Of a stretch of 64,000 bases of DNA, positions 45,801-59,334 are shown piece by piece. A program made the position numbers and the translations under genes. Source of the stretch: Hyaloperonospora brassicae (taxonomy: Eukaryota; Oomycota; Peronosporomycetes; Peronosporales; Peronosporaceae); the NCBI GenBank assembly GCA_947650285.1, contig CANTFL010000468.1, positions 1 to 64,000 on the forward strand. Reading direction: 5' to 3'. The first letter of the stretch is position 1, and each line of letters begins with the position of its first letter. Below the pieces are notes generated by a model, which was given only the letters and a program-made list of their open reading frames with translations, was not told the DNA's origin and did not search any database.

Positions 45801-47280
45801 ATTGCTATAATCTTGCCGCACTTACAGTAGCTTCTAGAGCTAAAACTACAATCTAGGTGCTTTGTCCCTTTAATTCTAAATTGCGTCGTAGTATACTCCT
45901 CCGTGCAAATCACCAATTTTTGTGTTATCAGGCACACATCGGGAGCCGATGACGATGAAGGTCAGACGCTGAAGGCATTCCCAATTCGTGAGTCACTGCA
46001 TAATGCATCTCCAGAGCGAACGCTGCAAAATTAATGAAGATAACGCGCCAAATTCTGCCATCTTTCTATACATATTGATAAAATAATAATCTAGCGGTGA
46101 TCGCGACTCTTAGGTCTCCCTCAAAATTATGTTACTGAACTCAACTGACATAATGATTGGATCCGACACTGCTCTCCTAAATTTACTATATTCATGCAGC
46201 TGCCAATTCCGCTTTTCTCAGTAATATGCACAACAAACTAATATATATATGCATTAACCACGCCGCTACTTGCTTGGCTCAGCTACCTTCATACGCGGGT
46301 ATTCCTCCCATAGCGATGCCGCTATCTAATTGATCCTCGCCTGGTAAGCGGTGGCCACTCTTTCGCATATAACCACTCGATGGAAGAGCATATAGTCAAT
46401 CCAGCGTCCAAATAAAATGCACAAGATCCTATATTGTCTTATTTGTGCAACCAATCCGAGCACATACCGGTCGACGAATCGCGTTCGTTAATGTTTTGTG
46501 TTTGTTGCTGCCTATTGTACCTGCGTGAATCGTGCAAAGTAAGGTACCACTTTATCATACCTGTTTCCGCTTATAAGACTGGCAAAAAACTCTTTATCTT
46601 ACCGCGAGTGAGGGTCGTGCGGTGGAGTTGGGATCACAAATTCCTTAAGATCCCGACTCTCCGATGGCGCTCGGACGACCGACAACCGAAGGGGGTACCC
46701 CAATTTCGTGCTCTGTGTCTTCTTGCTCACCTTGTGTACCCGTCGGTGGGGCGGGTTGCGCTCTTCGTATTAAACTTAAGCTGAAGCTGAACTTAACCGT
46801 TTTACGGATAGGTATTGATCGGGTGAAAAAACTTCATCAGGTCAAACGTAGGGGCGGATTGCGTGGAAATTCTTCACTTGATCGCTTGTAACTTGGGCGC
46901 TCTCCCAGAGTCGCCTTTGCCAAGGGTTATTATTGAGTTGCGAGCCTTCTGATCACTTGATCCGTCTCGCCTCTCGAATCTGAACCGTTAATTTCCCTGC
47001 GTCCGATCGCAGTTAGGAATGAGTAAGAATTAAAAATACGCCTGGCCAAACAATCCAAAAGCAAAGGTTGCAGAGACGTGGGTGACTCGATATTCAACGG
47101 GAGGCCAAAGTTCCTGCACGAGAGAAGTCGACGCGTGTCTTTCGTTGCAAATTCAATTCTGTAATGTCAACCAACCAAATCAAAAATCTACGAGTATGCA
47201 TATCTGTTAGCTAGGTCAGCTGCTGGGTACCACCTGTCTATGTAATTCACTTCTTGTTTAATGTGGTCCACAGCAGACAC
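42843..47280. other. AT-rich sequence, one unexplained ORF
   Basis: Most is non-coding. The plus frame 45113-45655 (180 codons, LDVSAETSTLAGVTDAEIHRQGRV...) and an overlapping frame 45397-45591 (DETDGIAPSQIHYRLQQTLKEG) are the best candidates for remains of a protein, probably from a transposon. Neither matches a family I recognise. Confidence 0.4.
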
Positions 47281-47365
47281 TCCGTATTGGATCGCGGTGC
47301 AGTGAATCGCGGTTTAGTTTATTGCGGTACAGTGGATCGAGGTGCCGCGGATCGCGGTATGTGAT
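47281..47365 (+). repeat. 15-nt minisatellite
   Basis: About six degenerate tandem units of 15 nt, such as GGTGCAGTGAATCGC, GGTACAGTGGATCGA and GGTGCCGCGGATCGC. A related GCGGATCGCGACCG occurs again at 47630. Confidence 0.8.
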
Positions 47366-50300
47366 CTACACCAATTATGTGATCCACAACGATCAGCAGT
47401 ACACACCCAGGTTAGTTCGTGGTCGATCGGTTGCATCTTCGACCGGGCGTCCAAGGTCGGATCGCCGTCACCTCCAAAAATTTGCATACTTGATTATCTT
47501 GACGATCCCCTCTTACAGCTTGCTTTCATATCCACCTATATCCCATTGTCATTACCGATCCAGTACTCCAGTTGATGTTCACCCCTTGAGTGATCCTGAA
47601 ATTGTACTGTGGTAATTCAAACATTCGACCGCGGATCGCGACCGTTCAATCGTCGATCCTTGACTATACTCCTTCTTTACCGTTAGGTAAATTACTTCTC
47701 CATAATTCCCACAGTCAATTTTTCTGTCACTCAGTCGCGTGACACCATCATACGTGCCAACATGCCTGTCTCCGAGAGCACTCCACCAATCAAATCGATC
47801 TCGCACTTAGTGCATTAGGCGCGCCCCACACTTTCCACTATTATTTTTCTGCACTTCTCCGCAATCGCCTGTTGTCTCGTTTGTCGTAAGGGCATTATTA
47901 TTGGCCCCGCATCTGCGCCAACCCGTCCTATATTACCTCTCAGCCTTCTACTCGGTCGATAAAACCTTCGTCATACTATATCAGTGCTTGATTCTAAATA
48001 GTGTTTAAAACCCTTTTCAATAAAAAAGATGTAGTCTGTCAACTGTATCCCTCTTTTTCTATAAGATCTTGTGTTATTTACCTTCAGCATGTAAAAGGTT
48101 TCTTCGATAAAACCTATGCGTTGTATTCAGAAATTCTTGTTAATTTTACCAGCAGTACGAACGCGATTCTGCCGATGTTTTGTTTATTTATAAACGCTTA
48201 CGATAATAAATAAGGATGTAATTTTATCATCGTGGTACAGAGGCGGGTCGTTAACCGAATCAAAAGCAATATAGTTTACTTTAGTTTAAAAGTTCGTGCG
48301 CGTCAGGGAGGCGCTGCAAATTTTTCAAATATTACTCGGCTGTTATCAAGCTGTCACTGTAGGTGAAATGTCTTATATGTCGCATTTGATGACGGTGAGT
48401 GTCCGCATGTACGGCGAATCCTCATTTTCTTACTTGTGTGCGCCCTGCTCCATACAAGACTTAGGACACCAGTTTGTCGTTCTCTCAACGGTGCGTGCTC
48501 ATATCACCGATCCAATCGTGTTCTGCAACGATTAAATTCAATTTTATCTAGATTCTTCACCGGTAGCATGATCATTTTCAAATTTACTGCAATGACTCGC
48601 CTGTACTTTGTATCCATCATAGTATGAGCTAGTTAATGTTTTTGAAGTCGATATACAGGTTTAAATCTGATCGCACTAAAACAATTTGGTGCACGAATTT
48701 AAATCTACTGATTGGCTTAATTGACAGAAAAACATGCGCTTATTTATTTAGACTAATGATGCGTTTGTGATAAACAGCCAATTGTTTACGCACTGTCAGC
48801 ATTACACTTTAAAACACAATTTAGATCACAATGGCGTAACTTTACGGATCGCGCAGTTATGGTCTGTAATCCAGATATAGCGACCTCGACGTGTGTACTC
48901 TGTCTCTGCCCCGATTCACAATTCAGCTGAGACCCTTATAGTATTCGCTTTGGTGCAAATTCTCATCATTTTAATTAGCACAGTATAGCTAGCACAATTA
49001 TCGATATCGCTACTGCAACACATCTTTCTCTGTAATTAGACATGCAACATAAAAATTTGCGCAACTTAGTATCGGAAAAAGTGCGCTGATTTTGTTGGAC
49101 CATAAAAAAGCTATCGATATCGACCATGCAGACTTGAAGTCCAACTTTAGTCTGTATCGACCGGTTCTGATTGGCGCTATCGAGTCGGTGGTGACGCTGT
49201 GAGAATCAGCGAGTGTTATAGAGGCTGGCTACGGACGATGCATACTCGACCAATTTTTATCAGCAAAGTTACTTCATGTTATCGACATCGCAGCCTTTCT
49301 CTCGCGTACTTTAAATATTCCAGGGAATGTGCAGTTATCTCGCTCTGTGTAAAATTTGTAATTGGCTATTACATATCTAGGGAGGTGGTGGACGGTATGG
49401 TAGACGTTTCGGCGTCCCTATCCAGCCAAATAATTTTCAAACGGCCAGATGAACAGGCGTTTCCGCTCGCGCTCCGAAAACTAGTTGCTCGAAGGGATAA
49501 ATTTGTTTCTTCTATTAACGAGAGAGAAGACGTGGCAGCGCTTACATTCAAGTTAATACGGGAATCCTTCTTGGCCAGATATACTCGCAAACACAGTTTA
49601 AAAGATTATCCTTGCAGAAATTCTAGCGGACCTTTTATCAACATGATAAGTGTGTTTATTTAAGATTCTGTAGGCGGAGCCAATGTTATGCGTAAAATGA
49701 AAGCTGCCACGACTTCATGTCTCTAAACCATCGACACATCCCCTCGTAAAGTCAGAGTACAGAGAATATCTTTGAATTTTAGAGCACAGGTCAGGTCAGT
49801 TCTTACACACCTGTTGACCCTAATTTACCCAATTTCTTCCTTTAGATTATTATTGCGACAGCTTATAATATAGTTGAAACGGATTTAGTTGCGGTGCGGT
49901 CTTCACACACATTGCACCAATCCATGAGGGTATTAATAATTCTAAATAACATTTAGTACTTTGCAACGGTCTTTTATCCTAACATTACGCCCTTGGCACA
50001 TATTTACGTCTACATAGATCTAGTTAGATCGCGCGCTCCACCAAAATACGACTTGATCAGTTTATAGACAGCTGTATTGCTTATGGCAAGGTTCAAATTA
50101 ATTTGTGGTGTCAGACTAGGGTACTTGCCGGCTTTTTCTTCTTTATTTATCTCTCTTAACATCGCCTTTTATATAATGACGTTACCCGCGACCGTATTCC
50201 TAGAGTCCCGCTCTGTTTATGTGATCGAGATGGCATTATTATTTTACTTGACCTGCCGAATTTACGGCCCTTTATCTTCGCCATCGTAGTGACGTTACCC

Positions 50301-53300
50301 AGGTAATTGAGCATTCATAAGGTTTGAAAGACGTATCAGGTCTTTCCCTAAACAAGTTTAAGTCTATTGTCGTTGTGCTCGGACATAATGCGTAAATAAT
50401 TGCTATCCGCACTTGCGGACTCTCCTATATGCCGAAGGATCATTTTCGCTACTCCATGAAACAGGTTGTCCGGGCCGATGCTTGTATAACAAATTGGAAC
50501 GATTGTGTTTATGCGGCATAATCTCGTCATGATCATACCACTTTGATATAAATTACTCGATCGAACAGAGAGCGCTTCGCACTCGCGCCACAAATGTGTA
50601 TTCTTTTTGTACGTAACTCGTTATTGCTGGCCGGAATACCGAAAATCAACATCGTCACACTTTGATAAGGAATATATCTACATCATGCGCACTGGACAGC
50701 GCAATAGGCATTGAATACCGGAGCAAAAAGCGGAGTTGTCGATACAAAAGGGTGACCTCACTTTTTCTACTATCACAAGTGATCTCATTAAACGTGCAGC
50801 GAAATCAGTCGTCGTTTGAGCAGCTTAATCTGGCCTGCGTGGAAGGCTTTTTGGGTACATCCTATGGACTGGCGGTTGCATGTGACCTGCTTACATTAAT
50901 CCGGATTGGGTCTTCGATCACCTTTTTCTGATCCGCAAGTCACATAATGAAACGGGTGCTACTGACTTGTATCACGGTGTCTAGTCAAGCTAGAGTCGGG
51001 GAAGCCTTCAGTGCAAGACTGCAGTCGGGCCGTTTTCTCAAGATAGTCGAGCACAACTCTGATGCAGATGGTTCTGTTGTCGTCTATTTTCCGTCCGCTT
51101 TGACCACTGATGTGGTAAATACCTAATCCGCTGATTCTGACGAATAAATGAAGAATATCCATAGTGATTGCAGCATGTATCGACCGTGTATTCTAAATGG
51201 CTTTATTTTAATGTCAGGTAGACTTACCGACTTTACGGTTCCGACTTTAAGCCTTTGAAATAAAACGCCGTTGATACACTAAAAACGACTTGTGTATGCC
51301 TCCAAAGAATTTGGTTTATCCCTTTGCCTGATCCTGCTGAACTAATTTCATCTGGCCTCTACCTTATTTGCGCATTTGCTACGCTTAAAAAATTTACAAA
51401 TCATCACAATTCTTATTTACCAACCTATACCCGACCCACCTCTATCTCTTCAGAGAGTAAGGCGTAGTGTCATAAATTATTGACTTTATCTTGTATTACA
51501 ACGACCTAATAGCTACGTGACAAGGTGAAATTCTTCAATGGCAAGCCGCTTGAAACGATTGGAGACTGTGATGAACGATATTACATGCGCCCACGAAGAA
51601 CAAATAAATCTCGAAACACATATTTACCTGACCATCTCAATGTTATATGCACGCGTCGGTGGTAGCCACGAGCTCGTATATTTTAAAGAATATTTCATTA
51701 GGAAGCGAATAGTTGCGTTTATTATTCCGGTTAAGCACCTCAAATATAATTCCAAGCACGCTCCAGTTACCCGAGTCCCTTAAGTTCCCCCTCGCAGTCT
51801 TTAAAGATCATCTCCGAGACATCATCCCTCAAGATCACTCTTCCCATCGCTCCAAACCTGCTTCTTTTAGAGGATTTTCATCCAATCGTCTCGTGGCAGG
51901 ACCACTCAAGAACCATCGCCGCTCCCGCTTACTCTTATCTTTGCGCTTCTGCCAGTGTCATACATCTTTCTTGTAGTCCGAGAACTCTAGTGTGTTATAA
52001 AACAATAACGTGCCACCCTAGTCACGCATAAATAGGGTACCGTAAATTTCCGTTAGTCGATCTCCGATAAGGATTAAATTTCCTTAAACAGCTCCTCGTT
52101 TTCAGCTAAACAATGAGAGACTTTCCTGGTGGTCGAAACTGCACCTAGAGGAGCAGCGGGACGCTTTCCAGCTTGAAGTGCAGCAAGAGGAACACCAGCT
52201 CGTGTTTGAAGAGCCATCGCCGATTCGATTCGTTACGCAGAAAGGCTGCGCGCGCTTGGTTCATTCGCCGCCTTGTATTCCTCTTATATCTGGTGGAAAA
52301 AAGTATCCTATCCTGTGGATAACAAAAAAGTGTCCTATTCTGCGAATTTCCGATAAATAGTGTCCTTTCGTGTGTAATTCCTCTTATAATATTTACTTGC
52401 ATGTATCTCGCAAATTTATTATTCGGAGTGATTATATTGGATGGGTGCCAGAGCTAAAGTCAATATATATTCCATTACTTAAATAGACATGATACGAGGC
52501 ACCATTCACTCTCACTTACACTGTTGTAGCTACTTGATATTTAAATGGTGTGGACAAGTGCATCGAAACCTAACATAATGTGCGCGCAAAGAAAGGCTTA
52601 TTGTTTAAGTGATTCATGTTCGAAAGAAAGAAGCAAAAACCATTTTTCATTCAATTATCATATTTTTAGGGGATTGCTAAATTCACACCCCTTTTCCTCA
52701 AATTCACACCCTTCCTTCAAAATCTTACATATACAAGGTACGCAATCGCCATTGGACAAAGACGAGTACTTTCTCTGCCACTTGGCTACGGGCGACATCT
52801 TGCGCTACCCGAATGCTATACAGACTTAAACCCTTGTTGTATTCATTGACACGGCTTGACAAATAATGAGTTGACACGGTACACCGTAAATATGTCTTTA
52901 TGGATGTATTCTTATCGGATATTAATAATTGGGTGTGACTCACGTTCGTGAGAACATAACGTAAGCGATACATGCGGTGCAGCTCTCAGCAGTAGACTTG
53001 TTACCAGAAGATTACCAGGTCGTGATGAGAGCGTAGGTACAATAATGTCTCTTATCTGACGGAAACATATCGTGGGTATCATGTCTTACATGTAACATGG
53101 CTAGCATGAAAACTAAGGACCTCAATCAATGAATCACTTCGGTATTTACCTTATAATCAATATATTCAATTTTTTCCCGAATCCAGGTGGCCACCGACTG
53201 ACTATGCCCCTGCTATTCATATTTTAAGGAAACTCCAGCTCGCTTGGCAACGTTTGCGTAGTCTTGTTGATATAAAAAGCAGGAGATCTTTAGTCTCTCA

Positions 53301-54239
53301 GTCGACATCATGACGCGAAAAAATCCTGTTTCACTATATAGTTTGTCGCATCCTTCGGAACATGCTTGAATATTGCGCAACATGCTCTTACGCCATGCAA
53401 GAGGACGGTTAGAGGTCAAGATGTCAATTTGAAGGTCGCGAATTATGGTGCTATATCGTATACGCTAAACCATTCAAAATTTGGTTGTAGCGGCTAAGAT
53501 GTATAAGGTTTCCAACTTTAAATGATGAGGACCATCAAAACTTCTTTCACATTGGAGTTTGGCGTGCAGTCACTGGGTTTCGTTCTTCCGCTCTACTGAA
53601 GTGCTGGGGATGTGAAATTGTCTGAGTGCGCTCATTTTCATCAAATGCGACCCTATTCCATTTCCCATTACCACCTTTTCGAATACTGGACTTTTGTTGG
53701 ATGTACATGGACCGAAGTTTACATTTATCTGCTGGAGTGTCGCGCGGTAATTTGATGATATGAATGAGCCGGATCCGTCATTGTTCACATTTTGACCCTG
53801 TTTTAAGCAACATGTATCGTGAAATACTAATGTGACCTTTAATTTGCCATTGACTACTAATTACTTGTCCGCGTACTGTGGTTTGGTTTACAATTATTTG
53901 ATGCGAGCAACAGCGGCTTTACGCCGTTGCATGTATTACAAACAGCACTGTCGTCTTTTTCCAGCTTCGTCATTATAAATCGCCTCGCACCTTGAGTAGC
54001 TTCCGTGTATCGTACTACGCAGGATCGAGTAGCTGCTGTTGAAGTCGTCTGCTTGGGTCATCATAAGTAATGTACCAGGTCACCATCCCAGCCGCTACCG
54101 TTGCAATCGGTACTACCTGCTCGCTTCAGGTTCATTAACTACCAAACTTCACATCGCACAGTGGCTATAACAATAAGTCACCATGGTTGTATCCTCTTGG
54201 GTCGAGACGTCGCTCGACGTCGACTTCATCCCGACATCA
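47366..54239. other. AT-rich gene desert
   Basis: No host gene is supported. A plus-strand segment near 49090-49195 reads ALILLDHKKAIDIDHADLKS, reminiscent of LINE reverse transcriptase motif A (LLDFxKAxD), followed by the unexplained frame 49199-49663. A charged stretch near 52145-52240 (EEQRDAFQLEVQQEEHQLVF) may be another transposon remnant. Confidence 0.4.
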
Positions 54240-54400
54240 AGCTGCCAACTCTCCACGACTCGCACCGGTAATCTATCGATTAATCGCCAGAAGGATCCTT
54301 ATATTCTAGTAATATTGACCCTCAGCTGCCAAATCTCTGCGACTCGCACCGTTAATGTATCAATTAATCGCCAGACAAAATCTATTATTCTAGTAATTCT
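54240..54400 (+). repeat. 84-bp tandem duplication
   Basis: Two units begin AGCTGCCAA at 54240 and 54324. They share CGACTCGCACCG, TTAATCGCCAGA and ATTCTAGTAAT blocks in order. Confidence 0.8.
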
Positions 54401-55193
54401 ATATACTTCTTTCCTTGATCCTTCGAATAGATCGGTACATACAGTACGAGTATCTTTGGTATAGTAGTTAGCAGATCAATAATAATACAGTCTCAACGTA
54501 ATACCACCATGTGTACCGAGCTAGCTATTGCAGTTGGGCTAGTATGTCCGGTCAATTCCTTTCTCGGTTCGCCCCTGCGGGTTTTATTGTGGCTCTCGCC
54601 TATCTGAATACCATAAACCACTCACACTCCTTTGCAGAAGACTGCCCGAGCTCAGTGGTTTTTTTCTTATCCTGTGACCTCGTAATATTGGGTAGACATC
54701 CGCGTTTTCACGCTTTTACAGGTCACCAGGCGCATCATACGCCCGACTGGAAGACTTATGGTATCCTTGGCTAAAGACCCACCGGCTAGTCACTTGGCAA
54801 GTCTTTGGAAAGTGTAGTCTACTGGGTCACCCGGCTCGCCCTGCGACGAGACTAAAAACGGTGTCTTCTAGGTCACCGGCTTGCCGTGAGATATGACTTG
54901 TCTTTCGCTGAAAGCAAGTTTTGCCCACCTTGGGCTGACTTCACTCTTGGCACTTTTAATCGAGACCTCTACAAGCTAGGATCCTCGAGGCTCGACAGCA
55001 CGTATAATCCAGCTGACGCAGGGGCTTACCTAAAAAGTGTTCAATTTTGTCGTGAACTTCAAAAATTCATGCTCTGTATTGAATATTTATTATTCTATTC
55101 CTGATTGCAAAACGATTCTTGAGTTGGTTTCCTTCATCCCCCGTCGTCCTATATTTACTATCTAGTGGGATGGGCGATTCATCATATTGCTCT

Positions 55194-55298
55194 CTCGTCG
55201 ATTCTTGGCTTTTCGAGTCTTTTCTCGTCGATACTTGTCTCGTCAAGTCTTGGCTCATCGATTCTTGTCTCTTCGAGTCTTTTCTCTTTGATCCTTGA
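55194..55298 (+). repeat. 15-nt minisatellite, different motif
   Basis: Seven units of 15 nt in an exact register, such as CTCGTCGATTCTTGG, CTCGTCGATACTTGT and CTCTTCGAGTCTTTT. The consensus is CTCGTCGATTCTTGT. Confidence 0.85.
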
Positions 55299-57339
55299 TC
55301 GCCGACTTCGATGTGATACGGCTTCTCCCATCGGGATCACCACTCCTATATTTAAATTCAAAGCAGGTATACCACGTTCGAAAAATTTCTACATCACATA
55401 TTGCTGGTCTAAATTGTTCCATAATACACTTCACTTCGTTTAACACATGTATGACATCATTATAAGCGTATTTGCGTCGATTAAAGGCCTAGCCCATGAT
55501 CAAAAATCTCATTCATCTACATCGATCCGATATCAAGAGGTTAGAACACAGATATAGCTTGCTGGATTTTTACGTATACCGATCGAGGCCGGGTGCCTAG
55601 ATCCGATACTACCCCCCAATAAGAGCAAGGAGCGCAACAAGAATTACGCGTATTGCCGGCATCCTTTGATCAGTCAAGCCTAATATATAATTGTAAAATT
55701 GGTAGATGTTACGTTAGCAGAGAAGATATATAAAGGGAAAACCTCCATTTTCATATAGTCAAGGCAAATTTGATGTATATCATCCTATTTACATTGAACA
55801 TCCCAAAGCTCTCTTGATTATCATAATGGAGCCAACCATAGTGGAATTGTATCAAAAATGATCAAATATATAGCTATGTAGGTATGGCAGACCATTCTAA
55901 AGTAGAGGCGATATGAATCATGCGGTTAGCCAAATTCGTATATACGTTCACGGGGATAAAAATCCTCTACTTGTCTGAGTACGCATGGAGAATATCTTTC
56001 GTCAAGCGAGGTGTTTATCTCTCCGCGTTTGATTATTTCCTACCGTAAAACATTCCGTAAACTCATTGAATTGATTCCGCGTGCAGACTTTTCGTACTAC
56101 CGAGTCTTACCCACACTGAATGTACTTCGCCATTGATAACGTCTGTGACAAAGTATTCGCCGAGCTGTTCTTTGTGCGGGAGCCGCACCCCACTTCAATA
56201 TATGTTATAACTTTCGGTGACAGCAATTTCGGCGCATGACTCCTGATTGTCAAAGTCAGCTCCCTTCGATCGATAAAGATAAGTGACCGTTTCGAACCTC
56301 CACGTTTTGCACGTCCCGTCGAGAGTGCTACATCTGACATGCCATAAGCAGCTCTTTTTTTGATGCCGTACAGGCTTGACGACTAAAGTAAGTGGTCAAT
56401 CATGAAGCGCTTTATGAACGATATTCAGTACAGATACTGCTGTTTATATACGATCCGGTTGAATTACTGTCATCGTTTACTAGATTGTCATCTATATCCT
56501 TACCTGCACTATATGACTGCAAGCACCGATAGTTGGAAATCTTCGAAATTTCCAGCCGAAATGCCAAGGTATCGGCATAATTTCCGTAGGTTGGAGTGCG
56601 ACTGACCACATTGGGATCCAGAAGCAATGAATCTCGGTTTGTGCAGTGCAATGTCAGTCGTCAATTTTCGATTAAAGTTTGATAGCGATACTTCTTATAG
56701 ACGTAAGTGACCTTCGATATTGTGTCTTTAATCGACCGGGTGATTTTACTAAATTGCTCTTGCTCTCAGCATAGTCTGATACTCGTAGATTGGGATAGCG
56801 GCAATTTTTTATGTGAAGCATTCCTTGAGGCTGCTTGGGTCATCCTGCTCCTATTGGATGGATTGAGCGGTATAATTATGAGCGGACCGAAAGGTTACCC
56901 TGTCTTATTGCTGCTGTGACTTATCTGTGCCTGTTCCAGTTGTCATTAGCCATCAGTCTGTCCGTGGTGATAGTGTAAAGCATCCTTTGTCACCTTTACT
57001 AGGTGCGAAGGGTAGGCATGCCTAAGCAGACTGGTGTCAAGAACTTTTTTCCAAAGAGTTGTTGGTCTACGTAGTATGTAGCAGCAGTGCAAGAGCGTCG
57101 CGCTGGGTATATATTGCAAATCCGACCATTTCGGCTAACAAGAAAATGAGAATGTAGTGGTATGAATATCTCTGTGAGGTACGATATGTTGTTGGTTTGG
57201 ATGGACTCCACAATGTAGTCACATCTCGCATTTTATCGCTAATTTATGCGTATAAAGCTTACAATTCGTGATAAGTAAAGAGAAATAACGGTAGTCCAAT
57301 GACTTGTCCCCGCTGCTGTTTTCATAGTCAAAATTATCT
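55299..57339. other. AT-rich sequence, possible older transposon remnants
   Basis: No gene is supported. A plus-strand reading near 56180-56225 (SIYVITFGDSNFGA) weakly resembles the GGDFNC element of a LINE endonuclease, but spacing to LINE D does not fit an undeleted copy. Confidence 0.4.
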
Positions 57340-58332
57340 CAGAATTTGCCTGATAACTGTGCCACTAAAAAGGCAAGTCACATTTTGGATCAACAAATCC
57401 GCACACTAATAGTTACTGTTGCCATGCCTGTCTGGCCCGCTGACGTTTATCTTGCTTGTATTATAAATGCTGCAGGCAGTCCGTTTTATAAGATAGAGGC
57501 GTTAGGATTAAAGAGTTTTATATTCGATGGGCCACATGGCTTCATTCATTTAATTTACCTGCTGTAGACACCCTGGTGATGTTCTTGCAGAAAAATAGGG
57601 GACCGTGCGTCATAAGCGTATTGGACGTTTTGTAGAGGTTATGCAACTGCCGCCCTTTTAATATTGTCAAGACAAGAGTAAAAGTGATCGCCGAATATGT
57701 CAAGAAAACTCCTTTGAAGAACGACTTGTTTCGTTTGATCTCTGTTTTATGTGTAGGCTCTGAACAGCCTCTGTTGCTTAGCCCTATAACCAACTTTTTA
57801 TTTAGTATCGTGCGGAGCTGAGAAGACGATGTGCTTATTGCGCTTGGCAGAGCAGTTTCTGAAGGGATATCGGTCCGAGGTCCTTTGTCGGCGGGAGTTG
57901 AGCCGGTCATATCTGCAATATGGTCGTTTAAACTTTTTGATCCATGCCTTACAATGTAAGTGAGGCCGCCCTCAATGTCGCTGTATATAAGGGACGTTTG
58001 CACGGTCTCTGACAGGCGAAAGCAAAAATTTACTCGCTTTGGAGTCGTGGACAGCGCGCTAGAATGCTGTACAGATATCGAACCCGTCGGTCCTCTTACA
58101 AGCCGCCTCTGGCGTTACTTCTTCGGGAAGCATGATCATTAGCCGACGACATCACCGTCGACAGCTGGAAACATCACCACTTCGACTACAAAGATCGATG
58201 TACCATCGAGTGGCCAATATTGCTATGAACACATGTACTCCGGGAAGAGTGCACGGTCCCTCGGATCGCCAAGTCGTCACGAAATGTGCGGTCTTTTTCG
58301 ACAACGACGTCAATCATTGGCTTGAAGCATAA
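57340..58332 (+). mobile_element. LINE D: 3' end of a decayed LINE
   Basis: Plus-strand frames, in order: CATKKASHIL and ADVYLACIINAAGSPF (zf-RVT-like region, compare DVLHVWVFVLDLPGSPP in LINE A), LISVLCVGSEQPLLLSP (compare ADTLLCSNERPLLRVRP), an RNase H start near 57857-57915, YKGRLHGL then QAKAKIY (about 57980-58030), RTRRSSYKPPLALLLREA, and finally RVANIAMNT...FFDNDVNHWLEA ending at 58332. Segment order matches LINE A. Stops and frame changes abound. Confidence 0.65.
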
Positions 58333-59334
58333 TGAGCTGAGCACTTCAAACTTTAGGGCCCCGCGATGACCGTGAGGAGCCTGGTTCTTTCCCGGCACCA
58401 CCTTGCGCTAGCGCCGCTCGGCTGTCCGAGGACAATTTCGTGCTCCGTATATACCAGTCGATGTTGGACGGTAAGTTTGTTGCCAGTAGACAGGATTGAG
58501 CGGATCGTTACCTATTATTCCTCACCTTCTCACTCACTCACCCACTTACCCACTCACTCATCCATCGCGTATACCCAAACTATTATTCGATTACCGTTGA
58601 ATTTTCGGTTATGATGTGCGCATTTACTATCTGCAACTTTCGGTGGTCAATGTGCATATCTGTGTCTACAAGCCATACATATTTTGCATCCCGACTAGGG
58701 TATAGTACTCGCGCTAGTTTGGGAACGCGATTGAAGAGCTAACATACACACCAGCAGGCATGGCCTTGTTACCTAGGTCGAGCAACAATTACCATCTTGG
58801 CCGGAGGACATACGTGGCGATCACTGTAAATAACGCGTTTAAAGAATGAGCTGCAGCAGACACTATTCTTGCCGAATCTTAGATCGACATCTCAATTCTG
58901 ATTTCGAGCTTCTAGCTTCGTAATCTCGTTGACTTGCTGCTCTCGTTGCACTGACTTACAGACGTAATGGTACAGAGTCAAGCGCTATCTCACACTAGCA
59001 CGAGCATGCGGTATGCAGGATGAGAACGCAGGTTTAGTCTCAAACGATGTGAATCCAACTTGCTTCCAGCCAAAAACATAAGCGATACAAGCAACACAAC
59101 GTTGCTGCCTAGCTCTTCAATTAGGCATCAGCAATGGCCTAACTAGCAGATGAAGCTGCACACAACTAGAAACGAGTCGAGCTGGCAAATTCGATTGACG
59201 TACGTAACACACAAACCTTTCTCAGGATGACTGCTACGTCTGGCTTCATCGGCTCAAGCCTGATGCGCTAGCATTCGTCATCATGACGCTGTGCTTTTGG
59301 GCTAGCAGCTGATCAGTGCTTAGCAAGTCTTTCT
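58333..59334. other. Intergenic, simple repeat only
   Basis: Contains a CACT/CCCA-rich simple repeat near 58525-58562. No gene recognised. GC content rises toward the selenophosphate synthetase gene. Confidence 0.5.

Noticed and set aside
57542..58003. 153-codon minus-strand ORF
   Set aside because: It lies opposite LINE D, whose plus-strand RNase H and preceding segments match other LINE copies in order.
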